Below are positions 7,642 to 16,471 of a stretch of 43,905 nucleotides of DNA, in pieces. Location of the stretch: the NCBI GenBank assembly GCA_006503475.1, contig RSEH01000334.1:1-43905 (forward strand), read 5' to 3'. The first letter of the stretch is position 1; every line of letters begins with the position of its first letter. The position numbers and the translations under genes are program-made. Under the pieces are notes generated by a model that was not told the DNA's origin, did not search any database, and worked only from the letters and a program-made list of their open reading frames with translations. This stretch comes from Stentor roeselii (taxonomy: Eukaryota > Ciliophora > Heterotrichea > Heterotrichida > Stentoridae).

Positions 7642-10097
7642 TACACTTGGAAATTAACTAATAACTCCTGTCTAAAAATAAAAGCCCCAACATAATTCTC
7701 CCACCGTTCATCCCCAACAAACCCTTTCAAAGTAAAAAACAAATTCTTCGCCAAGCTCCTAATTTCATCAGGCATATCTCGATACTTAACCAAAGCTTCA
7801 GCAAGAAACTGAAAAGTATTATCAAGAGCTCTAATATTGACATAAACCGCATTAAGCATTCCTTTAAAGCTAAGGTATTTATCATTAGGGTCTTGATTAA
7901 ACCCGATATGTTCGCACCAAGTAAAAAGGACACTTTGCAGATTTTCAGCAAGAGCGACAGGATTGACATTTCCGAGTTTTCCAATACTACAGACGAGATT
8001 ACACTTGACCTGCAACAAGTTAGTTTTATGTGCGCAATCTGAGAGTACTTTCAATACTTCTTTAACATGAGGGTACATCGCCTCTGGGTAGCTCAGTCCT
8101 AGTTCAGACAAGGCGCAAGCCGCGTTGTTGCAAGCAAGCGAATAAGAATTATCCTCGCCGTTGTCGTAGATGGTAAGGCAGTTAAAAAGCTTGTTCATTA
8201 AAGGTGTTGTTATTCTTTGAAGGTCGGGAACCTTTTTGTACAGCAGGTCGCCGACAGTGGCTGAAGCGTATTGTCGAACTGACACGTCTTGAACGTCAAG
8301 GGCTCGAAGGACTAGAGGAAGAAGCGGGGAATAGTCGAGGTCGAATGAGTTCTCGATTACTACTCCGGATAGTTCGAGACCTTTCACTGCGAATTGACGC
8401 TCTGAAGAATCTAGACCGATGAGGATTATTTCACAGCTGCGAGATAAGAGAGAAGCCATGAATGGAAGGAGATATTCACCGATTGCTAGAAGGATGGAAC
8501 AGAGACACTCGGTTACTGTCCAGATTAAACGGTCGTTGGATTTTGTAGATGTGAATAAGGAGTATACTGGCATGAATAGGGAATTCACGTAGATTTCGTC
8601 TTGAAGGGCTGCGCCCTGCACATCAGCAATTGATCCAATCGCGTCAAGTAAGTTAATCATCGACTTACCCTTATAAATTTTCAAACTTTTTGAGAAGATC
8701 TCGAGGATGAACTCAATATTTGGTAAGATTTCCTCAGGAATCCGAGTAATTAACACACAAAATGCTGTGCAAGCTGCTTGTTGAACTATTGGATGAGTCT
8801 GCTGAACTCCCTGCATTATTATGCTGACGTAGTTGGTCAACACGTTCATTCCTGCGATTCCGTCGGTGAAGCGGGATATTGTCCAGTATGCCATCGCCGC
8901 CACTAGTTTTTCTTGATGTCTTGTCAACTCCATCAGATATGGCAAAAAGTTAGGAAGGGTTGAAACTAGTACCTCTCCTGAACCAGGGGCGAGGGCACCT
9001 AACGCAAGAAGTCCACTTTCAACTAAAATCCAATCACTACTCAAAATCATCTCCTGAATCGAAGTCTGTAAAGTCAAAAAGCAAAGTCCTCCAAATTTCT
9101 GTGACAAGTTATCAAGTAACAAAGCACTTTCCCTTCGTTTGCTCCAATTTTTCTCCCCTTCTTCCTTTTCAAATCTAAAGTCATCATTTTCAGGTAGCAT
9201 ATTCATAATATCCGCATCAGTAAGTTTGAGATTTTTAAGTACAATAAAAAGAATCCTCTCTAAATAAGGTCTAATCATAACAACATCCTCAATGAACTCC
9301 ATCCAGAACGAGCACCCAGCAGCTCCTTTTTCATCTTCCATGAATCCAAGTATCATAACAGCGCATTCCTGAAAGTGTTTCTTGACAAGGTCCTTGCGAC
9401 ATTCACTCAAAGCGCAGATTCCTTCAGCTACTTGAAGACTAGGCTGGGTGTTGATAAGAGTGATTAAATATCTGCTGACAAGAGACATAAGTGGAGTAGG
9501 CATAATTTTTACAAGTTTATTCATCACTTGAAAGGCCATCAGGCACTTCCCCTGCGCCAAGTCCAGCAACTGCGTGGCAATCGAAGTGATGACCTGTGAG
9601 TACTCGAATCCACTCAGTGAGTAAGAAAGTGCGGAATAACTGTGAATGTCTTCGAATAAATGATCTAAAAGCACCAAAGAGTTCGAATGGCTCATATTCC
9701 TTGAAATGTGCAATAATAAATCTACCCAACCTTCTTGAGACACGTATAAAGTCGTTGCTGCATTTGTTATCGCAGATGTTATTGAAGTGTCTAAAATGTT
9801 TTCTATGATTCTTTGCTGCACGTATGATAAGAAGTGAAGAAGAAGGGGAGTCTTCTCGAGAACTGACTTTAATGTGTGACCTGAAGCTTGACGCACTGTT
9901 AAGGGAACTGATGGAGTTGTTAGGATTGTGATCAGGTAACAGCTGAAACTTGGGTCTGATGAAAGTGAAGAGATCCTTGAAGCGATTTCTTTTTGTCTTT
10001 GGTTTGAGGATCCTGAAACTGCTTCTGTGATCAGGTCGATGATTTCTTGAAAGAGTTCTGGATTTCCTTGCCACATTAGATTATTAAGATATGGCAT
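7641..10097 (-). CDS. Transportin (karyopherin beta-2) nuclear import receptor
   Basis: 818 residues of HEAT repeats. The N-terminal half aligns in character with transportin-1: a short Asp/Glu loop (LPENDDFRFEKEEGEKNW) sits where transportins carry the acidic H8 loop, followed by the typical block SKRRESALLLDNLSQKFGG and then VESGLLALGALAPGSGE and YWTISRF. The protein is slightly shorter than animal transportins (about 890), mainly through a shorter acidic loop. It should carry M9/PY-NLS cargoes into the nucleus under Ran control. The start is the Met at 10097; longer readings begin with a non-ATG codon. It diverges from the 10155 gene with only 57 nt between, and its stop overlaps the next start by one base. 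Confidence 0.88.
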   Translation of the reverse strand: MPYLNNLMWQGNPELFQEIIDLITEAVSGSSNQRQKEIASRISSLSSDPSFSCYLITILTTPSVPLTVRQASGHTLKSVLEKTPLLLHFLSYVQQRIIENILDTSITSAITNAATTLYVSQEGWVDLLLHISRNMSHSNSLVLLDHLFEDIHSYSALSYSLSGFEYSQVITSIATQLLDLAQGKCLMAFQVMNKLVKIMPTPLMSLVSRYLITLINTQPSLQVAEGICALSECRKDLVKKHFQECAVMILGFMEDEKGAAGCSFWMEFIEDVVMIRPYLERILFIVLKNLKLTDADIMNMLPENDDFRFEKEEGEKNWSKRRESALLLDNLSQKFGGLCFLTLQTSIQEMILSSDWILVESGLLALGALAPGSGEVLVSTLPNFLPYLMELTRHQEKLVAAMAYWTISRFTDGIAGMNVLTNYVSIIMQGVQQTHPIVQQAACTAFCVLITRIPEEILPNIEFILEIFSKSLKIYKGKSMINLLDAIGSIADVQGAALQDEIYVNSLFMPVYSLFTSTKSNDRLIWTVTECLCSILLAIGEYLLPFMASLLSRSCEIILIGLDSSERQFAVKGLELSGVVIENSFDLDYSPLLPLVLRALDVQDVSVRQYASATVGDLLYKKVPDLQRITTPLMNKLFNCLTIYDNGEDNSYSLACNNAACALSELGLSYPEAMYPHVKEVLKVLSDCAHKTNLLQVKCNLVCSIGKLGNVNPVALAENLQSVLFTWCEHIGFNQDPNDKYLSFKGMLNAVYVNIRALDNTFQFLAEALVKYRDMPDEIRSLAKNLFFTLKGFVGDERWENYVGAFIFRQELLVNFQV

Positions 10098-10154
10098 GTT
10101 GGTCTTCTGGAAGTGTTGGACTTTGGGTTGGAGTTTTAACAATCTGCAATATAA

Positions 10155-10655
10155 ATGAAACCCTACTTCAGCGTAAACATCAAGTTAAAAGAAAAAACAG
10201 CCTCTCCAAAGTCCCCAATCAGTTTAATTTCGATTCCACCCGGTGAAAACCCTTCAACCTCCCACAAATATCGAAAATCTCTTCAAAATATGAGATTCAA
10301 GTCAAAACCAAGTATAAAAAACCCATCATTTCTCCATTTTCAAGGTATTTTGAACCAAGGAGGCTTAGACTCATCATCCTCATCTCCAGTAGTACGTTCT
10401 CTGACTCCAGATCAACTAAAAGAGGCGAATCTGATTTTTTTCAAGCGAGTCCAAATGCGCAATTCAAACAAATCTACAAATTTTCCGTCTTCCAAAAGTA
10501 AAAAAATCGACCCAGACCTGCCTCAAATAAATTCCGGTTGTTTCGTAAGTCACTTTAACAAGAAAACTTTGAAACATTCCTGGGCACTTGACATGTCATC
10601 TGAAAACTACCGAAAACATGTCAGAAAACTTAAAGATTTATTTAATCTTCGTTAG
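10155..10655 (+). CDS. Small basic protein, unknown
   Basis: 166 residues, rich in Ser, Lys and Pro, with no membrane segment or signal peptide. Readable features are a run of five Ser (about 73-77) and the C-terminal block KHSWALDMSSENYRKHVRKL, which may form an amphipathic helix. It is not recognised. The ATG directly follows ATATAA. It is the only plus-strand gene between 7 and 33 kb, and its TAG is immediately followed by the reverse-strand stop of the chitin synthase, so the two 3' ends touch. Low complexity suggests a regulatory or cytoskeletal partner, which is guesswork. Confidence 0.65.
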   Translation: MKPYFSVNIKLKEKTASPKSPISLISIPPGENPSTSHKYRKSLQNMRFKSKPSIKNPSFLHFQGILNQGGLDSSSSSPVVRSLTPDQLKEANLIFFKRVQMRNSNKSTNFPSSKSKKIDPDLPQINSGCFVSHFNKKTLKHSWALDMSSENYRKHVRKLKDLFNLR

Positions 10656-13412
10656 TTACTCGAGGTTACTGTCTAAAGAAATGCTTTTGATGATACTGTC
10701 TAACATTTCAAGGTACCTTTCCGCGTCTTCTGTGTTGTCAGTCTCGATGTTTCCAGAAGATTCTGATGGTTCTTCGGATTTGTCTCTGATTTGGTCGACT
10801 ACATTTTTTACTTCTTCTGAATCTTCCCAGATAAAATCGTTTTGTTCTGACTTGTCCATGTCGAAAACTCCTTTAATTGAACTTTCATTTTTGTTAACGA
10901 TTGAATGAATTATTTCACTTGATTCAAAATCGAAAACTCCTGATTGCTCACCTTTTATGTCACTCATGTCGTGACCGTCGAGGAACTTTTTGGCTTCATC
11001 GTGTTTTGTGATTGGTCTGGCTTTTTCACTGTTTTTTTCCATTTCTTCACTGTCTTTACTTTCTTCTTTTAATGCTGAGTCTCTTAAAATCACGGTGTAG
11101 CCTTTTTTAAGTTCACTTTTTTTATCTTTTTTAAATTTTTTAGTAGTTTTTGACTTTTTTAAGATTTTTTCTTGTGAATGAGATTCTGAAGAAATTTCCT
11201 GAGATTCTGACTCTTCTGAGTCCATAAGTTCACTTTTTTTAATCATTCGGGTGAGGTTCATATGAAAACTTTTACCGAGTTTATCTTTTCCTTTCTTTTC
11301 CATGATGTCGAGGATGGAGTTTCTAAGAGCTTTACTGCCTCCGACTCTCATTGATTTATTAAGTTTGTCGTTAATTTCTGATAAAATTTTATTGTTTTGG
11401 TTTTCAATGACTGCTGCTGAAGATAATGCGATGTATCTTTTAGAACCTGAAGTACGGTTGTCAAGCCACCAGGTGAAGTAATGCCAGATGCACCCGAAGA
11501 AACGAATAAGAATCAAAATCACGGCCAAGGTGAAAAGAATTGTAAGAGCTGTTTGGTTCGGGTCCATCATTGAAGCTGACATAATTTTGTAGTACAGAAC
11601 ATTGCTGATTATCCAGATTATCACCCATTTTGTTCGGTAATGTTGGAAGTCAGCTACTTTCATTAACTCTTCCTCGGTCATGACTTCTGGACGGTTTCCC
11701 CAGGAACAGTCATGAATGTTGCAGACTGCGTAGATGCCGAACATATTGACATAAACTGGAGTGATAATCAAAAATTGCACTGTTCGAAATAACACTTTTT
11801 TCGTGTTTTTCGTGATTAACACACCTATTGAGTAAGACCCCATCGAGCCCGCAAGTAAGAAAATACTGAATAAAGAAAGTTTATTAGCTTCACTGAAAGT
11901 GAAGTAATTTAGAATCATGAATCCAAACATCATGTAACAAGCAAAAAAAAATACAATGACTTTATAAGTGATTTCGATTTTTGCAGTCTTCACACCAAGT
12001 GAAAGCATGAACATCAACATAAGTAGTCCCAAGTAAAGATTCATGACAATTTCAATACCTGAAAAATATCTCAAGAAACTAGCAGGGTACTTTTCAAGTA
12101 GTCCTCCGAAGATCAGCTCAGTGAACAAGTAAAAAGAACCAACCATTACCCAAGACACGAAAATAGTTGCAGTGAAATAAACTATTTCAATAGTAAACCA
12201 AATCTTTCTCCATCTTGAATGATTTGATCTTTTAATATTACCGAAATGTCGCCATGTTTCTATCAAGGCGAACCAAGAGCCGTTTATCCATCTTCTCCTT
12301 TGAGATAATAATACAAAGATCTTATCAGGAACGTCGGTTTCAGCATAAGCAAGATGCACGAATTTCAATAAATTAGTTGTTCCTGGTTTACTTACAATCG
12401 CTAATGATAATACTCGATCTTCAGCTAAAAAAATATTTGAATAATAAGCGTTCATGATTTCTGGTCTTGTCATTGTGGTGTAGTAATCGTCTTCTAAAGG
12501 ACCTCCTTTTATGGCTTCCCATCGATAAGCACTGAATGCTCCAGGTAGCACACCGATATAACCGAAGCAGCTTTCAAGAGCCTTATCGAAAATATGTGAA
12601 AAAGTGTATTCGACTGTTTGGCCGGACACCACAATATTCGAATACTGCGGGTCCATAGGTGCGATTTCCCCACAGACGCCAGCAATCAAGTCATTCATTT
12701 TCATAGTATCATACAAAGCACACAAGCTTTTTCCAAAAGGTTTAGTACCCACATCAATCAACATCACAAATTTCGGTTCAATCATTTTACAGAATCCTCC
12801 AAAGAACCAAAGATGCGTATTAAGTTTCCTTTTATTCTTTTGTTTAACACAAAAGACCAGCTGTAGTTCGGGGTACCCTTCAAATCCAAAGTTAGTCTTA
12901 CAGCTGAAACAATGAGCGATTTCTTGATTCTCGGCCAATGGTATGCCGTTGATAGTATCTTGAATATTGAAACGTTCTTTAATCATATCATTATCAAAGA
13001 AATTTGAAAAGTACGGATTTTGCTCAGGTTTGAAAAAAGTCTGTGAAAACGGTCGAATTCCATCAATGATGCAAATGCAACCCACAAGGCTAGGGTCTAG
13101 GCCGTCTTCTTGAAAATGTTTCAAATTCTCTATAATCCCATGCATTGTATCTGTGTAGTTGTTGCGGTCTTCGTTGTACATCGTGACAACCATGAGAAAC
13201 TCCACTTGACCGTTTAGCTTTATCATGTCTGAAAGACAAGAATCTTTTATTTTCGTGTCAGGATGATAAGGTCTCATCCCGTTGACCGAGTGAAGTTTAT
13301 TGTAAGTCGTATTGTGAATCATTTCGACTTTATACTCAGTGATCAGCTCAAGTGGCTGGTAAATCAACTCCTTAACAAAGCGAGGGTTGACAGTATTATC
13401 TTCATGAGCCAT
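10656..13412 (-). CDS. Chitin synthase (GT2 family, EC 2.4.1.16)
   Basis: 918 residues with the full set of chitin synthase catalytic motifs: FLMVVTMYNED near 72-82, LIDVGT near 219-224 (DxD-like UDP-sugar/metal site), LPGAFSAYR near 289-297, the catalytic-base motif AEDR near 330-333, and QRRRWINGS near 371-379. Membrane segments follow from about 405 to 660, in line with extrusion of the polymer through the membrane. The last ~230 residues are a Ser/Glu/Lys-rich cytoplasmic tail with no known domain. The enzyme transfers GlcNAc from UDP-GlcNAc onto growing chitin, probably for cyst wall, lorica or holdfast material. The start is ATG. Its 3' end abuts the 10155-10655 gene with no base between. 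Confidence 0.92.
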   Translation of the reverse strand: MAHEDNTVNPRFVKELIYQPLELITEYKVEMIHNTTYNKLHSVNGMRPYHPDTKIKDSCLSDMIKLNGQVEFLMVVTMYNEDRNNYTDTMHGIIENLKHFQEDGLDPSLVGCICIIDGIRPFSQTFFKPEQNPYFSNFFDNDMIKERFNIQDTINGIPLAENQEIAHCFSCKTNFGFEGYPELQLVFCVKQKNKRKLNTHLWFFGGFCKMIEPKFVMLIDVGTKPFGKSLCALYDTMKMNDLIAGVCGEIAPMDPQYSNIVVSGQTVEYTFSHIFDKALESCFGYIGVLPGAFSAYRWEAIKGGPLEDDYYTTMTRPEIMNAYYSNIFLAEDRVLSLAIVSKPGTTNLLKFVHLAYAETDVPDKIFVLLSQRRRWINGSWFALIETWRHFGNIKRSNHSRWRKIWFTIEIVYFTATIFVSWVMVGSFYLFTELIFGGLLEKYPASFLRYFSGIEIVMNLYLGLLMLMFMLSLGVKTAKIEITYKVIVFFFACYMMFGFMILNYFTFSEANKLSLFSIFLLAGSMGSYSIGVLITKNTKKVLFRTVQFLIITPVYVNMFGIYAVCNIHDCSWGNRPEVMTEEELMKVADFQHYRTKWVIIWIISNVLYYKIMSASMMDPNQTALTILFTLAVILILIRFFGCIWHYFTWWLDNRTSGSKRYIALSSAAVIENQNNKILSEINDKLNKSMRVGGSKALRNSILDIMEKKGKDKLGKSFHMNLTRMIKKSELMDSEESESQEISSESHSQEKILKKSKTTKKFKKDKKSELKKGYTVILRDSALKEESKDSEEMEKNSEKARPITKHDEAKKFLDGHDMSDIKGEQSGVFDFESSEIIHSIVNKNESSIKGVFDMDKSEQNDFIWEDSEEVKNVVDQIRDKSEEPSESSGNIETDNTEDAERYLEMLDSIIKSISLDSNLE

Positions 13413-13496
13413 CTAAAATTATAAAATTTTCTAATAACTAATAAAATCACATAAATCCTCAAATAAATCTTAATTTTATCACAAAAATGATTAAGT

Positions 13497-14390
13497 TTAA
13501 ACACGAATACTCGAAATTAAAAACTCGATATACTGCTTCGTTAGTTTCACCTCTTCAACCTCCGCCAACAATTGACTCCAAGTAAGTTTTTCATGGGGTT
13601 GGGCAAGTCCCTTTAAAAAATTACATCCTTTTTTATAAACCTCAGAAGGTTTAATAAGAGTCAGGATATCAGAAGGGTCTTTCAAGTTAAAAAGTTTATC
13701 TTTGAGTCTTAAAAGTATAGTAATGACCATCTTATAGAAAAAAATCCATCCATTTTTAAAGAACTCATCAAGAACCTGCCCCATTTCAACTATCGGAACG
13801 ACTTTCGCAAACAAAGTAAAGCACCATTCAGTGATATAAACACTGATATCCGCTCGGTTATCATTTAAATAACACACAAATGACGGGTACTGCTCAAATA
13901 AAATCAGTTCAAGAATCTTGGAGTGCTTTGCCAGGCCAGGCAATCCAGGAATATAATTAAGTCTCAATTCAAACTTACCCAGTAAAGTCACCATCAGCCA
14001 AAAGGTCTTCACTTCTGAAGCGTGCCATAAAATTGCACCTGCTAAAAAGTTCATTCCTTGCACGTAGCCCACTGAAGGGTCGTATAAACTGATGCTTATT
14101 AGAATACGACGAAGACTTGCCTTGTCAGCACTGCCGAAAAACTTCTGGCTTGGAAAAGTTCTGTCGATGTCTAAGTCGATTTGGTGAATGTCTGATGATC
14201 GGGCTGATGACTCTTGTTTTAATAGGTTTGAGTAGATCTCTGATATGTTTTCTGGGTAAAATAAAAGCTTTTCCCATTCGGACACTCGGTGGCAGGATGA
14301 TTTGGAAAAGATGAAGCTGAAGTGGTTGAAAAAGGAAAAAAATTGGGATTTGTTGTTGCAGTCGCAATTCGAAAAATGTTTAGATATCAT
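13497..14390 (-). CDS. TBC-domain Rab GTPase-activating protein
   Basis: 297 residues, nearly all TBC domain. Visible motifs are RVSEW near 35-39 (the R-x3-W of TBC motif A), IDLDIDRTFP near 71-80 with the arginine finger R77, and YVQGMNFLAG near 109-118 with the glutamine finger. Helical blocks follow (WCFTLFAKVVP...VLDEFFKNGWIFFYK). It would speed GTP hydrolysis on a Rab, controlling membrane traffic. The N-terminus is short and rich in Phe and Ser, so a further upstream exon is possible. It lies 50 nt downstream of the MORN gene on the same strand and 84 nt before the chitin synthase start. Confidence 0.85.
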   Translation of the reverse strand: MISKHFSNCDCNNKSQFFSFFNHFSFIFSKSSCHRVSEWEKLLFYPENISEIYSNLLKQESSARSSDIHQIDLDIDRTFPSQKFFGSADKASLRRILISISLYDPSVGYVQGMNFLAGAILWHASEVKTFWLMVTLLGKFELRLNYIPGLPGLAKHSKILELILFEQYPSFVCYLNDNRADISVYITEWCFTLFAKVVPIVEMGQVLDEFFKNGWIFFYKMVITILLRLKDKLFNLKDPSDILTLIKPSEVYKKGCNFLKGLAQPHEKLTWSQLLAEVEEVKLTKQYIEFLISSIRV

Positions 14391-14440
14391 TATGAAGATG
14401 TTAAAAAATTAGTAGGTGATTAAAGAAAGAATCATTATCA

Positions 14441-15367
14441 CTACCCGACAAACTTTCCTTCTTTCCACTCTCCAACTTTTTCATTCCCTTTATGAACCAA
14501 GGTCCCTTTGCCATGTTGTTTTCCTTTCATCCACTGCCCTTCATACTTTTTGCCATTAGCCAAAGTAAGAATACCTTTTCCTTGTTTTTCATTTTTATAA
14601 TACTCCCCTTCATAAGTTTTCCCATCACTCCATCTAAACTTTCCCCTTCCATGCATCATATTATTTTTCCACTCACCTTTATAGTTTTTTCCATCAGGAG
14701 TCCAATACGACCCAATCCCTTCAATTTTATTATTTTTGAACTGTCCTTCATACCTACTTCCATCAGGCCAAATAAAAATTCCTTTTCCAGTCCTCAATCC
14801 TTTAAGATACTCGCCTTCATACTTGCTTCCATTCTTCCAAACTTCACATCCTCTTCCATCAGGCAGGTCATTTTTCCAGTTCCCTTTATAGTCAGTTGCT
14901 CCCAGAAATTCTCCAAATCCTTCTTTCAAGTTATCTTTAAACATCCCAATAAAAATTTCTCCGTTTTCAGTAACAATTCTACATTTTCCATTCAACTTCC
15001 CTCCAAGCCAGGTGCCTTCCTTGACCATGTCAGAACTGAAAAGTCGTCCTTGTCCATCAGGAAGTCTTGAAGCACTAAGTTCTCCTTCATAAATTCCTTC
15101 AGAGACCACGACAGGGTTTTTCGTAGAAGGGACTGAAAATTCAGGTAATGACTTGTAAACTGACTGTAAAGCGACTGACATTGAAGGTGTTAAAGACGGT
15201 CTTCTTTGAAGATAAGATTTTACTAATGCTTGAATTTTAAGCGTTTTTTCGAGATCAGGGGAATCTTCTGAGTATTCGCTTAAGTCGATACCTGGTCGAC
15301 GCCCTGCGTCGACGTTGACTGATCCTTGCTCTTGTTTTAAGAGACCTGCACAGTTACATCCGCCCAT
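14441..15367 (-). CDS. MORN-repeat protein with lipid-anchor N-terminus
   Basis: 308 residues. Nine to ten MORN repeats of 22-23 residues (Y-x-G-x-W/F...G-x-G...DG) run from about 90 to the end, e.g. YEGEYLKGLRTGKGIFIWPDG. The N-terminus MGGCNC is a textbook N-myristoylation (Gly2) plus palmitoylation (Cys4/6) signal. An IQ-like stretch, IQALVKSYLQRR, lies near 45-56 and might bind calmodulin. MORN arrays bind membranes or act as scaffolds in ciliate and apicomplexan cortex, so a cortical or vesicle-membrane adaptor is likely. It starts 19 nt after the stop of the gamma-CA gene and ends 50 nt before the TBC gene. Confidence 0.9.
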   Translation of the reverse strand: MGGCNCAGLLKQEQGSVNVDAGRRPGIDLSEYSEDSPDLEKTLKIQALVKSYLQRRPSLTPSMSVALQSVYKSLPEFSVPSTKNPVVVSEGIYEGELSASRLPDGQGRLFSSDMVKEGTWLGGKLNGKCRIVTENGEIFIGMFKDNLKEGFGEFLGATDYKGNWKNDLPDGRGCEVWKNGSKYEGEYLKGLRTGKGIFIWPDGSRYEGQFKNNKIEGIGSYWTPDGKNYKGEWKNNMMHGRGKFRWSDGKTYEGEYYKNEKQGKGILTLANGKKYEGQWMKGKQHGKGTLVHKGNEKVGEWKEGKFVG

Positions 15368-15386
15368 TTCTTTAATAGTTAACTAA

Positions 15387-16454
15387 CTAGTACCGCCTGG
15401 TCCAAGGCGACTCGTCTCTTCTATGAGCGGGAGCGGCAGTCGGGTCTCTTAACTTTGGAGGCTGGTCGAATAACTTCTTGGCTCGGTCGTAACTTTCAAG
15501 GTCTTCTCCGTAGATTTTCCAGTCCTCTGGGTATACTGCAGCGTCTTCTTTGAATGGCTTCCAGTTCTTAGGGGAGTAAAGCTCTGTTACATGTCTTTCA
15601 TACATATTGTTATACTCATATCCTTTAACCTTCTCCACATCATGCTGATCAATATTATGACTAGTATACCCAAGATTTTCCAATTTTTCATGTAAAGCAA
15701 CATCCCAAGGCATATTCATACTTTTTTCCTTCAAGAACTCATCAACAAAAACCTGTTCAAATTTCTTCTCGGTTTCCTCACAATGAATAGCAGCTAAATT
15801 TTTAACTTCACTATGATATTCACGAATACTTTCCCTTTCCTCACTTGTAACATCTCTCAAGTACTTAGCCGGAGATCCAGCCCAAATTTGTCCAGAAGGA
15901 ACGACAGTGCCTTTAACAACAACAGCTCCAGCAGCCACGACGGAATACGACTCAACAACAACTCCATCCTCAACAGTGGCTCCCATTCCAACAAAAGAAT
16001 AATCCTGAAGTGCAGCGCCTCCAACATAAGAATTAGCAGAAATAATGACTCCCCTTCCAATTTTAATACCTTCATTACCTTCTCTTCGTTTAACAGTGGC
16101 TCGATCATGGACAATGGAGTCTTCTCCAATGATGATGGCGCTGACGTCGCCTCTCAACACTGCGCCATACCAAACAGAAGAGTTTTTTCCTAAAGTCACT
16201 TCTCCAACGATGCAACTATTGGGTGCCACGAAGTTGCTACGAGAAAGATCAGGAATACTTGTCTCAGTTGGCACGTTTCTTATCGATTTGACGTCTGATT
16301 AACACTCACAGTTTTCGACGTAGGAATAAGGATTTAAACGTACACCTGCAGAGTCTATCGACTTTCCTAATGTTCTTAACTAGATAAGTCTTACAAATGG
16401 ACCTAATTTAGTTCTTGTGAAATGATCTCCTAATGATAAGAGAAGTTGACGCAT
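15387..16454 (-). CDS. Gamma-carbonic-anhydrase-like protein (complex I subunit), three exons
   Basis: 345 residues once two 15-nt introns (16380-16394 and 16295-16309) are removed; without them no ATG precedes the conserved core. The N-terminus (LRTLGKSIDSAGVRLN) matches the start of mitochondrial gamma-CA subunits. The left-handed beta-helix core follows (VTLGKNSSVWYGAVLRGD, IGEDSIVHDRATVK, GVIISANSYVGG, VGMGATVEDGVVV). The three zinc-ligand His positions of the active Cam enzyme appear as Lys112, Ala130 and Gly135, so catalysis is unlikely. Plant and ciliate mitochondria carry such proteins in the matrix arm of complex I. A charged ~105-residue C-terminal extension follows. The ATG directly follows TTTATAA. 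Confidence 0.9.
16295..16309 (-). other. 15-nt intron (second of gamma-CA gene)
   Basis: Minus-strand sequence GTGAGTGTTAATCAG. It splits a Tyr codon (T|AC). It contains an in-frame TAA, so unspliced RNA could not encode the conserved N-terminus. Confidence 0.9.
16380..16394 (-). other. 15-nt intron (first of gamma-CA gene)
   Basis: Minus-strand sequence GTAAGACTTATCTAG, phase 0, between Phe20 and Leu21. It has the canonical GTAAG donor and T9-A10. Confidence 0.9.
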
Positions 16455-16471
16455 TTATAAAGGTTATTCAA

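Noticed and set aside
10098-10142. N-terminal extension of transportin from a TTG codon at 10142
   Set aside because: It is not ATG; the Met at 10097 matches the family N-terminus.
14281-14320. Possible frameshift in the TBC gene, because another frame reads LPPSVR
   Set aside because: The main frame already has the R-x3-W spacing of TBC motif A, so no correction is needed.
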